A stretch of DNA of 13,274 nucleotides from Rubrobacteraceae bacterium (GCA_030447045.1 JAUJMB010000034.1:1-13274), one strand, 5' to 3'. Counted from the first letter of the stretch, positions 1 to 6,653 are shown. Notes: generated by a model not told the origin, from the letters alone. Program-made: numbers and translations.

Positions 1-243
1 CTCGTCCACGTAGCACCAGATCCAATCCTCCCCGAGCTGGAACGACTGGACGATCAGGTGCTCCGCCGCGCGGAAGTGCTTTGTGGCGTGCTTGTTCTTG
101 GACGAGTCGCAACAGCCCACATGCCCGCAAGACAGGCACTCGCGCAGGTGGACCCAAGAGTTACCCATCTGGAGGCACTCCTCGCACCCCTGGGCGCTCG
201 GCTCCACGTCCCTTATCTGATCTAGATGCGTGCACGCTTGCAT
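1..243 (-). CDS. UBP-type zinc finger protein (3' end outside window)
   Basis: The first 81 residues of a zf-UBP domain protein are present; the reading frame is still open at the window edge. Visible Cys/His positions fit the zf-UBP pattern: C4 and H6, then C20-x2-C23, the block W30...C36-x2-C39, C44, H52, H56 and H62, followed by W74/W76-C77-Y78. In eukaryotes this fold binds the C-terminal Gly-Gly of ubiquitin. Many actinobacteria carry it as a small stand-alone protein of roughly 80-100 residues whose role is not known to me, so I assign no function beyond zinc binding. The ATG is preceded by AGGAGG (250-255) with a 6-base spacer. It lies 19 bases after the broken NTF2-like gene, so it probably ends a minus-strand transcript starting at the DAC-domain gene. 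Confidence 0.88.
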   Translation of the reverse strand, partial: MQACTHLDQIRDVEPSAQGCEECLQMGNSWVHLRECLSCGHVGCCDSSKNKHATKHFRAAEHLIVQSFQLGEDWIWCYVDE

Positions 244-249
244 GGCTCT

Positions 250-255
250 CCTCCT
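250..255 (-). promoter_or_regulatory. Ribosome binding site of the UBP zinc finger gene
   Basis: A perfect AGGAGG on the minus strand sits 6 bases before the ATG at 243. It fixes the start of a gene that has only 81 codons inside the window. Confidence 0.8.
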
Positions 256-262
256 TCTCCGT

Positions 263-653
263 CTACTCTGACCGGATCTCGTCCGACCCCCCTAGCCCCG
301 CGCCCCGCAAGGCGTCCGCCAGGCCGTCGTATCGGAAGATCCCAGAGACCGAACCGCCGTCAAGCTTCAAGACCGTGGCGACGGTCGCCGCACCGGTGGT
401 CTCCCCGGTCCCCGCGTCGCGCCAGGTCGCCGCCTCCCGCTACCATGGTCCCGCCGCGTTGGAACAGACGCAGGGGCTCGAGACGGACGTTCGCCCGGGT
501 CAGCCAGTCCTTCAGAACCTGCCGGCCGCGGGCCGAGCCCTGCGGTCCCCCGACCTCGACCTAAGGGTGCGAGAGGGAGGCGACGCGTTCCGCCTCGCCG
601 GCGTTCAGGGCCTCGTGCCACGCCGGGACGGTATCCAGTTCGAGAACCGTCAC
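263..653 (-). pseudogene. Broken NTF2/SnoaL-like protein gene (one stop, one frameshift)
   Basis: Reading from GTG at 653 gives an NTF2-like N-terminus (VPAWHEALNAGEAERVASL, residues 9-27) that stops at codon 31 with TAG (563-561). The same frame then continues with VGGPQGSARGRQVLKDWL and RLEPLRLFQRGGTMVA. Past about position 438 the protein continues in a different frame (ATWRDAGTGETTGAATVATV, then GIFRYDGLADALRGAGL) to a TAG at 265-263. Removing one G from the run at 438-436 joins the halves into a normal-sized protein of about 129 residues with the usual cone-fold ending (IFRYD). The family includes polyketide cyclases, small isomerases and many stress proteins; no substrate can be inferred. 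The GTG overlaps the TGA of the upstream exporter (GTGA), so it was once translationally coupled to it. Two independent lesions argue for true decay rather than one sequencing error. Confidence 0.8.
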
Positions 654-2269
654 GCGGGGGCTGGCCTCGCGTCGGGTTGGCCGGCCCCCTGGGTTCGGGC
701 GGTGCTCCCCTTGCCCTCGATGATCAGGGCCGCGGCCAGGGCGCTCAGGAGCGCGAGCCCCGCCGCCACGAACATCGCCACCCGGAATCCGGCGACGAAG
801 GCCTCGGCTATAGCCGCGTCCACGGCCGCTGCGGTGCCCCCGGGGAGTCCCTCAGGCACCTCCGCGCTACCGAGGTCCGCCTTCCCGGCCTCGAGCTGCT
901 GGACGGCCGAGCGCGGGAGGTCGAGGCTGGCGACACGGGCGTCCAGGGTGGCGGAGAAGGCCACGAAGACAAAGATGCCGAGGACGGGTATGGCGAGCAG
1001 GCTCGCCGTGCGGGAGACGGCGTTGTTCACGCCCGAGGCCAGCCCGGAGTGACGGCCGGTCACCGAGTTCATCGCCGTCGTGGTGAGGGGGGCTATGACG
1101 AGGGACATCCCAAGCCCCTGCACGCAGATGGCCGGGAAGAACGTCGTCCAGTAGGAGCCGTCCGTGCCGGGCAGGGCGAAGAGCAGGAAGCCGCAGGCGG
1201 CTATGGTCGGGCCGACGACGAGCGGCAGCTTGGCCCCGTAGCGCGCGACGAGACCGCCGGCCCAGCGGCTCATCAGGAACGTTATGACAATAAACGGCAA
1301 GAACGCGCTCCCCGCCGCCGTCGCCGAGTAGCCGTGGACCTGGATCAGGTTGAAAGGCAAGAAGTACAGCGAACCCCCGAGCCCCGCGTACAGCAGCAGC
1401 GTGAGCAGGTTCGCCCCCGTAAAGTTGCGGGTCCGAAACAGCGAGAGCGGCATCATCGGCTCCTGAGAGCGTCCCTCCACGACGACGAAGCCTACGAGGG
1501 CCGCCGCGCCGGCGAGGAGAGAGAGCAGCACCAGCGGGTCGCCGAAGCCGTTGCTCTGCGATTCGATCAGGCCGAAGACCACACCCCCAAGACCCGCCGT
1601 GGCGAGCACGGCCCCGGGGAGGTCCAGCCGACGGGCGTCCGGGTCGCGGCTCTCGGGCACGTGCCGCGACACGATCAGCAGCACCACCACCGCAAGCGGC
1701 ACGTTGATGAGAAAGGCCGCCCGCCACGAGACGTTATCCACCAGATACCCGCCGAGCACGGGCCCCAGCGCCGCCGTGATCCCCGAGAACCCCGACCACG
1801 TCCCGATCGCCCTCCCGCGCCGCGCCTCGTCGAAAGAGGCGCTGATGATCGCCAGCGACCCGGGCACCAGCATCGCCCCGCCCACACCCTGTATCGCCCG
1901 CGCGACGATGAGCTGCCCCGGCGTCACAGCCAGGCCGCATCCGACCGAAGCGACGGCGAAGAGCACGATGCCCAAAGAGTAGATCCGCCTCCGGCCGTAG
2001 TGGTCGCCTAGAGAGCCCCCGACCAGGATCAGGGCGGCCAGAAACAGGGCGTAGGACTCGACGATCCACTGCGCGTCCACCGCGCTCGCGCCCAGACGCT
2101 CCTGGATCTGGGGCAGCGCAACGTTCACCACCGTCCCGTCGATAAACGCCATCGCCGACCCTATGATGGTCGCCGCCAGCACCCACGTCTCCGACGACGA
2201 CCCGCACGGCGAGGCGGCCGGCTTGGACCGCACAACCCCCTCGTCGCACGGCGCCCTAAGCGTTGCCAA
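650..2269 (-). CDS. MFS multidrug exporter, DHA2 (14-TM, EmrB/QacA) family
   Basis: This 539-residue inner-membrane protein has the features of proton-driven drug:H+ antiporters of the DHA2 branch. After a ~28-residue polar N-terminus, TM1 carries the DHA2 signature FIDGTVVNVALP (42-53) with the acidic D44. Motif A is GGSLGDHYGRRR (84-95). The antiporter motif C region is ITAALGPVLGG (164-174), followed by SWRAAFLINVP. Hydrophobic segments continue to about residue 520, matching 14 helices and the usual ~500-residue length. The start is TTG, chosen because AGGAGG lies 6 bases upstream and no ATG fits the conserved N-terminus. The gene follows DUF924 by 38 bases and overlaps the broken NTF2-like gene by 3-4 bases. 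The substrate is not deducible; a multidrug or toxic-metabolite pump is the likely role. Confidence 0.93.
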   Translation of the reverse strand: MATLRAPCDEGVVRSKPAASPCGSSSETWVLAATIIGSAMAFIDGTVVNVALPQIQERLGASAVDAQWIVESYALFLAALILVGGSLGDHYGRRRIYSLGIVLFAVASVGCGLAVTPGQLIVARAIQGVGGAMLVPGSLAIISASFDEARRGRAIGTWSGFSGITAALGPVLGGYLVDNVSWRAAFLINVPLAVVVLLIVSRHVPESRDPDARRLDLPGAVLATAGLGGVVFGLIESQSNGFGDPLVLLSLLAGAAALVGFVVVEGRSQEPMMPLSLFRTRNFTGANLLTLLLYAGLGGSLYFLPFNLIQVHGYSATAAGSAFLPFIVITFLMSRWAGGLVARYGAKLPLVVGPTIAACGFLLFALPGTDGSYWTTFFPAICVQGLGMSLVIAPLTTTAMNSVTGRHSGLASGVNNAVSRTASLLAIPVLGIFVFVAFSATLDARVASLDLPRSAVQQLEAGKADLGSAEVPEGLPGGTAAAVDAAIAEAFVAGFRVAMFVAAGLALLSALAAALIIEGKGSTARTQGAGQPDARPAPA

Positions 2270-2275
2270 GCCGCC

Positions 2276-2281
2276 CCTCCT
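2276..2281 (-). promoter_or_regulatory. Ribosome binding site that decides a TTG start
   Basis: AGGAGG on the minus strand, 6 bases before TTG at 2269, supports the TTG as the initiator of the DHA2 exporter. Confidence 0.7.
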
Positions 2282-2307
2282 CTCCTAGATAGAAAAACCG
2301 CGCCACC

Positions 2308-2886
2308 CTAGAAAGACGACCCCGGCTGCGTCAGAAATTCGGCCTCCTCGGGCGTCGTCCCCCGGCCCAGGATGGCGTTCCTGTGGGGGAAGCGCCCGAA
2401 CCTCTCCACTATCTCCCTGTGCCCGACCGCGTACTCCACGACGTCGGGCCCCCCGGGCTCGGCCGCCAGCCCCTCGAAGAGCTCCACCGAGCGGCGCTGG
2501 TCCTCTACGTTCTCCGCGTGCATGAACGGCATGTAGAGGAACATCCTCTGGAAAGCGGGCAGCTCCCGGTCCAGGGCGCGCTCGATGGCGTACTTTGCCG
2601 CCTCCAGCGCCTGCTCGTCGGTGGCGTGGGTCCTGGCGTCGCCGCGGAACATGTTGCGGGGAAACTGGTCGAGCACGATGACGAGCGCCAGGCAGCCCTC
2701 CGCCTCCTCGCGCCAGGCGTCGAGCTCTCCCGCTGCCGCCCGCCTGTAGAGGTCGCCGAAGCGGTCCGTTACCTCGCGGTCGAAGGCGTCGTCCTTTCGG
2801 AACCACTGGTCCCTGAACTCGCCGTAGCCGGGCTCTCCCTCCCCGCCGAACCAGAAGGCGAGGACGTCCGCGGGGCTACTCTGCAC
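2308..2886 (-). CDS. DUF924 family protein
   Basis: At 192 residues this is a full-length DUF924 protein (typical length 180-200). Family hallmarks in order: FWFG (11-14), WFRKD (28-32), the strongly conserved DQFPRN (73-78), YMPFMHAE (118-125), and RFGRFPHRNAILGR (162-175). The biochemical function of DUF924 is unknown to me; the fold is predicted to be an all-helical, TPR-like bundle, probably cytoplasmic. The start is GTG at 2886, inside the end of the DAC-domain gene (11-base overlap). There is no strong ribosome binding site of its own, so translation is probably coupled to the upstream gene. The DHA2 exporter follows 38 bases downstream in the same direction. Confidence 0.93.
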   Translation of the reverse strand: MQSSPADVLAFWFGGEGEPGYGEFRDQWFRKDDAFDREVTDRFGDLYRRAAAGELDAWREEAEGCLALVIVLDQFPRNMFRGDARTHATDEQALEAAKYAIERALDRELPAFQRMFLYMPFMHAENVEDQRRSVELFEGLAAEPGGPDVVEYAVGHREIVERFGRFPHRNAILGRGTTPEEAEFLTQPGSSF

Positions 2887-3463
2887 GCGTGATCACCGTA
2901 ATGTCCTCTTCCTGGCGGGTTAGGGTCTGGCCCTGGAGGCGGCTGCGGTAGCCCTCGATCATCCACAGCTCGGGGACTATCTCCGAGACGAGCTCGCCGT
3001 CGTCGAACATCCTCACCATCGAGCTCTCGGAGACGACGACCGCCACGGCGTCCGTCTGCCTGGAGATGGAGGCCCCGGCCATGTGGCGGCTCCCGAGGCC
3101 AAGGGGCAGGTTCAGGCTGTCGGAGGCGGCGTCGATGTAGCGGGCCGCCGAGAGGACGACGCCGGCGTTCGAGACCACGAAGCCGCCGTCGAGTTGGGCC
3201 AGCTCTTTTATGGTCTCGCGCATGTTTGGGTCTTCGATAGACTTGTCCTCATCGGGGTGGCCCTGGAGGGGGTCCAGGATCATGGGCTTCGAGCGCCGCA
3301 CGACCTCGCCGGAGTCGCCGACGACGAAGAGCGTCCCGATCTTGCGTCCCTCCCGCCCCTCCCGCGCTATCTCGACCGCGAGCGAGACCACCTGCTTGAG
3401 TACGCCCGTGTTGACCTCCCGCCTCTCCGAGCAGATCTCCTCGTACAAACTGGTCTTCGACAC
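2876..3463 (-). CDS. Single DAC-domain protein, diadenylate cyclase-like (DisA_N)
   Basis: The 195-residue product is a lone DAC (DisA_N) domain, the fold that makes cyclic di-AMP from two ATP in DisA, CdaA and archaeal DacZ. Recognisable landmarks are IGTLFVVGD (42-50), LDGGFVVSNAG (91-101) at the DGA-motif position, GSRHM (124-128) at the RHR-motif position, then TDAVAVVVSE (137-146). Both active-site motifs deviate from the textbook DGA and RHR, so activity cannot be assumed. There is no TM helix (unlike CdaA) and no helix-hairpin-helix DNA-binding tail (unlike DisA), so it should be a soluble, stand-alone enzyme or nucleotide-binding protein. GTG at 3463 is preferred over GTG at 3481 because GGAGGG (3469-3474) sits 5 bases before it. 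It heads the minus-strand cluster with DUF924 and the exporter, directly after a receiver-domain remnant. Confidence 0.85.
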   Translation of the reverse strand: MSKTSLYEEICSERREVNTGVLKQVVSLAVEIAREGREGRKIGTLFVVGDSGEVVRRSKPMILDPLQGHPDEDKSIEDPNMRETIKELAQLDGGFVVSNAGVVLSAARYIDAASDSLNLPLGLGSRHMAGASISRQTDAVAVVVSESSMVRMFDDGELVSEIVPELWMIEGYRSRLQGQTLTRQEEDITVITRAE

Positions 3464-3465
3464 GA

Positions 3466-3653
3466 TTACCCTCCGTTCCACGTCATGCTCTGGTCCACCG
3501 GAAAGAGGGCGACGGGTCCCCGCGCAGCTTCATGCCGCCCAAGGTGTCCAAAGCGGATCCGCCCGAATCGGCCCGCAAGACGCGGTAATCACGCTTCACC
3601 GCGCGCAGGACGTGGGGGCCGTCGTCCACCGCCAGTATTACCGGCTTAGCCAT
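3466..3653 (-). pseudogene. Remnant of a response-regulator receiver domain
   Basis: From ATG at 3653 the reading is MAKPVILAVDDGPHVLRAVK, the beta-1 and acidic pocket (D10, D11) of a CheY-like receiver. It continues with DYRVLRADSGGSALDTLG (22-39) and MKLRGDP (41-47). The stretch between helix 1 and the second strand is shortened compared with a normal receiver. After codon 47 the frame is lost (stop at 3485-3483). The neighbouring frame continues the receiver as VALFPVDQSM, holding what would be the phosphorylated Asp, and ends at TAA 3468-3466. The remaining two-thirds or more of the gene is missing. The sequence style recalls receivers fused to thioredoxin-reductase-like or output domains in Rubrobacter (recollection, not verified). 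The 3' end touches the ribosome binding site of the DAC-domain gene. Confidence 0.75.
3469..3474 (-). promoter_or_regulatory. Ribosome binding site that decides the DAC-domain start
   Basis: GGAGGG on the minus strand lies 5 bases before GTG at 3463. A longer reading from GTG at 3481 would put this site inside the coding region, so the shorter 195-residue form is favoured. Confidence 0.65.
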
Positions 3654-3724
3654 GCCGCCCCACCCTTCGGAATGCGATTGTTAAATGCTTGTTTCAGCCC
3701 CAAATACGCGCCCCAGAGGCGCCG

Positions 3725-3749
3725 AAAAAAATTGTAGCACCGCTGACAA
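3725..3749 (-). terminator. Possible intrinsic terminator after the hydrolase gene
   Basis: On the minus strand TTGT-c-AGC, loop GGT, GCT-ACAA forms a 7-bp stem with one bulge, followed at once by seven T. It would end transcripts arriving from the hydrolase gene whose stop is at 3856. The stem is short and AT-rich, so strength is doubtful. The 202-base gap 3654-3855 around it is the most AT-rich gap in this half of the window and must also hold the promoter of the receiver remnant/DAC gene unit, which I could not pin to clear -35/-10 boxes. Confidence 0.35.
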
Positions 3750-3855
3750 CCTAGCCATTCGGGCGGGTTTTTGGGGTCGCCAACTCTTAAATTCGGGGTG
3801 CGCCGCCGATGCCGAGGAAACCGATACCGCCGCCCACGGTGTCAGAGGGTACCGG

Positions 3856-4488
3856 TCAGTTCGGTAGGCGAGAGAGCCACTCCCTGGCCTCTTCGAGCTC
3901 CTCGTAGGTGAGGGGGTGCCCGACGTTCTTCCAGCGGAGGTCGAGGTCCGCGCCGGCTTCCTGCAATATGGCGGCGAGGCGCTCGGTGTTGTCCGGTGCG
4001 ATCATGGTGTCCCGGCGGCCCGCCGCCAGGAAGACGGGCATGCCGGTGAGGTCTGGCGTCTCCTCCGGCTCGAAGGGGACCATCGCCCGGAAGAGGACGG
4101 CGGCGCGCAGGAGGCCGGGGTGCAGGAGCATGAGGCTCGCGGCGATGTTCGCGCCGTTGGAGTAGCCGACGGCGACGAGCCTCTGGCGGTCGATGCCGTA
4201 CTGGTCCGCCGCCTGCTCTACAAAGTCCGCCAGCTCGTGCGTCCTGAACACGAGGTCTTCGTGGTCGAAGACGCCTTCGGCGAGGCGGCGGAAGAAGCGG
4301 GGGGCGCCGTGCTCTGAGATCTTGCCGCGGGGGCTCAGGATGGCGGCGCCGGGGAGGAGCTGCTGCCCCAGCGGGATCAGGTCGTCCTCGTTCCCGCCCG
4401 TCCCGTGCAGGAGCAGCAGGGTGATGCCCGACCCGTCCCGGTCCCCCGGCAGGTAGTTGTGGGCGAAGCCGGCGATCTCGGCGCTCAT
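3856..4488 (-). CDS. Alpha/beta hydrolase, phospholipase/carboxylesterase family (MhqD-like)
   Basis: This 210-residue serine hydrolase has a complete catalytic set: the oxyanion loop HGTGGNE (28-34), nucleophile S110 in GYSNG (108-112), D160 in GRRD, and H191 in GHPLT. There is no signal peptide, so it should act in the cytoplasm. The compact size and the HGTGGNEDD and SPRGK motifs place it in the carboxylesterase/phospholipase-like group that includes Bacillus MhqD, a hydrolase induced with hydroquinone dioxygenases. The start overlaps the stop of the upstream dioxygenase (ATGA), with AGGAGG 4 bases before the ATG, so the two are co-translated. By context it may hydrolyse ring-fission products. 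The substrate itself cannot be read from sequence, and a general esterase is the alternative. Confidence 0.9.
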   Translation of the reverse strand: MSAEIAGFAHNYLPGDRDGSGITLLLLHGTGGNEDDLIPLGQQLLPGAAILSPRGKISEHGAPRFFRRLAEGVFDHEDLVFRTHELADFVEQAADQYGIDRQRLVAVGYSNGANIAASLMLLHPGLLRAAVLFRAMVPFEPEETPDLTGMPVFLAAGRRDTMIAPDNTERLAAILQEAGADLDLRWKNVGHPLTYEELEEAREWLSRLPN

Positions 4489-5435
4489 GCATCCTCCTTG
4501 CCGGGCATGCGGAGTGGGGTGAGTACGTCTTCGATCTCCCCGCGGCGCTCCTCGAGCCAGGGCGGGAGCTTGAGCGTCTCGCCGAGGTGCTCGGCGTCCT
4601 CGTCCGCGGCGAAGCCCGGCGGGTCGGTGGCGATCTCGAACAGGACGCCCCCCGGCTCGCGAAAGTAGATGGACTTGAAATAGTTCCGGTCGAGTACGGG
4701 CGTCACGTTGTAGCCGAGGTTGTCCACCTCCTCGCGCACGGCGAGGTGGGTCTCCTCGTCCGGCACCCGGAAGGCGATGTGGTGGACGGTGCCCACGCCC
4801 GTGGTGCCCCTCGGGAAGCCGGACGCGTCTATCACGTCCACCAGGTTGCCCGGGCCGCCGTCGCCGGCCGCGAGGCGCACCCGGTTCTCGGCCTCGTCCA
4901 CCCGCCGGAAGCCGAGGTGGTCCGTCATCAGCCCGAGGGTCCCCTCGGCGTCGCGGACGGCGAGGGCGGCGTGGTGGAAGCCGCGGATGGAGTGCTCGGC
5001 GGGGGTGGGGCCGCTGGCGTAGCCCACGCGCCGGTCGTCGGCCGCCACGATCTCGAGCCTCAGGCCGTCCGGGTCCTCGAAGGCGAGGACGGTGTCGCCG
5101 AAGCGGTCCTTGGGCTTCTCGAAGCGGACGCCGTGCTCGACGAGGCGCTCCGTCCAGTAGCCCAAAGAGGTCTCTGGGATAGAGTAGGCGGTGGTTATGA
5201 CCTGGCCCGCGCCGATGCGGCCCTTCGGGGCGCCCTCCCAGGGGAAGAAGGTCATTACGGTGCCAGGGGTGCCGCCGCCGTCGCCGTAGTAGAGGTGGTA
5301 GGTGCCGGGGTCGTCGAAGTTAACGGTCCGCTTGACCAGCCGGGTGCCGAGCACGCCGGCGTAGAAGTCCAGGTTCCGCTGCGGCCCGCCGCTTATCGCC
5401 GTCACGTGGTGGATGCCCGATGTTCCCGCGCTCAT
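4485..5435 (-). CDS. Ring-cleaving dioxygenase, VOC/glyoxalase superfamily (MhqO/MhqE/MhqA-like)
   Basis: The 316-residue protein consists of two VOC (glyoxalase/extradiol dioxygenase) modules, about residues 6-135 and 150-275, the usual size for MhqO-type enzymes. Candidate metal ligands are a His of GIHHVT (H9/H10), a His of VHHIAF (H218/H219) and E267 in LFEIAT, consistent with a 2-His-1-carboxylate Fe(II) site. A proline-rich tail (LPPWLEERR, 290-298) is typical of this family. In Bacillus the family opens hydroquinone- or catechol-type rings and is induced by quinone stress through MarR-type repressors. Here it overlaps the hydrolase gene by 4 bases. ATG at 5435 has GGGAG 4 bases upstream. 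Identity as a ring-cleaving dioxygenase is firm; the exact aromatic substrate is inference. Confidence 0.92.
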   Translation of the reverse strand: MSAGTSGIHHVTAISGGPQRNLDFYAGVLGTRLVKRTVNFDDPGTYHLYYGDGGGTPGTVMTFFPWEGAPKGRIGAGQVITTAYSIPETSLGYWTERLVEHGVRFEKPKDRFGDTVLAFEDPDGLRLEIVAADDRRVGYASGPTPAEHSIRGFHHAALAVRDAEGTLGLMTDHLGFRRVDEAENRVRLAAGDGGPGNLVDVIDASGFPRGTTGVGTVHHIAFRVPDEETHLAVREEVDNLGYNVTPVLDRNYFKSIYFREPGGVLFEIATDPPGFAADEDAEHLGETLKLPPWLEERRGEIEDVLTPLRMPGKEDA

Positions 5436-5483
5436 TCTCTCCCGTTCCTACTATCTTCCGGTCTGCCGCCGGCATGTTACCAC

Positions 5484-5505
5484 CGACGTTTCCGCTGGAA
5501 TGTCG
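5484..5505. promoter_or_regulatory. Imperfect inverted repeat upstream of the dioxygenase gene
   Basis: CGACGTTTCC, spacer GCT, GGAATGTCG is an imperfect palindrome with perfect inner arms TTCC/GGAA and outer arms CGAC/GTCG. It lies about 50 bases before the dioxygenase ATG, where an operator could sit. It does not resemble the TTAGCCGGCTAA site upstream of the MarR unit. It may be chance in high-GC DNA. Confidence 0.3.
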
Positions 5506-5575
5506 GCGTCGCCACAGGCGCACGCACCTACTGTGCGGGTTCTCCTGGTCGCGTCGGTAGGAGGGGGGTCTGCCT

Positions 5576-5767
5576 TTGGTGGTTCTGGAGCTCGCCGGGG
5601 TACTGGCCTTGATCCTGGCGGCGGCCCACCTGTTCACGAACGCCGTCGAGAGGCTGGAGCTCGGGCAGGGGGCGGTAGGTGGCGTGCTCGCCGCCGTGGG
5701 AACGGCGCTGCCGGAGACCATGATCCCGAAAGTCGCCATCCTCGGGCTGAGGGCGGGGCCCGGTGCG
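5576..5767 (+). pseudogene. N-terminal remnant of a CaCA-family cation (Na+/Ca2+) exchanger
   Basis: On the plus strand a reading from TTG at 5576, with AGGAGGGGGG (5559-5568) upstream, begins with a hydrophobic helix (VLALILAAAHLFTNAVE). It then gives GAVGGVLAAVGTALPETMIP (32-51), the alpha-1 repeat signature of CaCA exchangers (AVGT-LPE). The family match ends near residue 56 (KVAIL), about 5743, whereas a functional exchanger needs about 300 or more residues and a second alpha repeat. Beyond this the frame simply runs antisense through the universal stress protein gene, so no product should be expected. The segment between VE and the alpha repeat is shorter than I recall for the family, suggesting an extra small deletion. 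The breakpoint abuts the stress-protein stop codon at 5768, consistent with a deletion that joined the two. Confidence 0.72.
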
Positions 5768-6646
5768 CTACTCGACGTGGGGGGAGACGAGGACGGGGCC
5801 GCGCGAGGCCGTGACGACCTTCGTCGAGACGCTGCCGAGCCTCGTGCGCGTTATGCCGGCGAGCCCGCGGCTGCCGACGGCCACGAGGGCGGGCTTGGAT
5901 TCCCTGGCTGTCGCCTCCAGGAGGACGGTGGCGGGGTAGTCGCCGGCGAGTTCCGTCTCCGGGCGGCTGCCGAGGATGGCCTCGAGCTCGGCGGCGCGCC
6001 GCTTCAGGTTCTCCTCGTCGCGCCCGCGCATGTCCGCGAAGTTGTCCTTGACCGTGTCGCGCGTCTCCCCGGGCGGCACCTCGGGCAGGTCCGGGTGGGC
6101 GTAGAGCAGGAGCGCGCGGGCCCCGTAGAGGGCCCCGATGCTCGCCGCGAGCTCGCCCGCCCTGCGCGAGTCCTCGGAGAAGTCCTCGCCTATGACCAGC
6201 CTCTCGGGCGGCCAGATGTCGCCCTCGCCACGCAAGACCAGCACGGGGATGCGGGCGTGGTGCACGATCTCCTCGGACTGGCTGCCCATCAGGATGCGCT
6301 GGACGGTGCCGAGGCCCCTGCTGCCGACGATTAGCAGACCGGCCCCGATCTCCTCGCTCAGGGCTATGACCTCGTTGGAGGTGCGACCCATGCGCAGGTG
6401 CGCCTCGGCGACCGCAGCACCGGTGCTGCGGATCTTCTCCACCTGCTCGTCGAGGATCTCCTGCCCCTGGCGCCTGAGCTCCCTCTTGACGAAGTCGTGG
6501 GCGAAGCCCGGCACGTCGTGCCAGACGTGGACCACGTGGAGCTCGGCCTCGGCCCTCTTCGTCAGGTCCGAGGCGGCCTCCGTCGCCCTTTCCGCGTCCG
6601 CGGACCCGTCCGTGGCTACCAGTATCTTCTGGGGAAACGCGCTCAT
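5768..6646 (-). CDS. Universal stress protein with two UspA domains
   Basis: The 292-residue cytoplasmic protein has tandem UspA folds (about 5-140 and 148-290). Each begins with a beta strand and acidic loop (ILVATDGS 8-15; RLVIGEDFS 149-157). Each ends with a complete ATP-binding motif G-x2-G-x9-G-S: GSRGLGTVQRILMGS (108-122) and GSRGLAGITRTRLGS (258-272). It is therefore predicted to bind ATP in both halves, as mycobacterial two-domain Usps do. The start is ATG at 6646 rather than GTG further upstream, because GGAGG lies 7 bases before it. The gene follows the MFS exporter by 134 bases on the same strand and may be a distal member of the MarR unit or have its own promoter. Its exact role is unknown; stress survival is the family theme. 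Confidence 0.93.
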   Translation of the reverse strand: MSAFPQKILVATDGSADAERATEAASDLTKRAEAELHVVHVWHDVPGFAHDFVKRELRRQGQEILDEQVEKIRSTGAAVAEAHLRMGRTSNEVIALSEEIGAGLLIVGSRGLGTVQRILMGSQSEEIVHHARIPVLVLRGEGDIWPPERLVIGEDFSEDSRRAGELAASIGALYGARALLLYAHPDLPEVPPGETRDTVKDNFADMRGRDEENLKRRAAELEAILGSRPETELAGDYPATVLLEATARESKPALVAVGSRGLAGITRTRLGSVSTKVVTASRGPVLVSPHVE

Positions 6647-6653
6647 GCCTTCT

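Noticed and set aside
677..2011. Long plus-strand frame of 444 codons
   Set aside because: Antisense to the DHA2 exporter; Arg/Gly/Glu-rich low-complexity peptide with no family pattern, a GC-bias shadow.
3706..3724. GCGCC/GGCGC hairpin beside an A/T run
   Set aside because: On the minus strand the T run precedes rather than follows the stem, so it is not a terminator.
4587..5612. Plus-strand frame of 341 codons
   Set aside because: Antisense to the dioxygenase; composition typical of a shadow.
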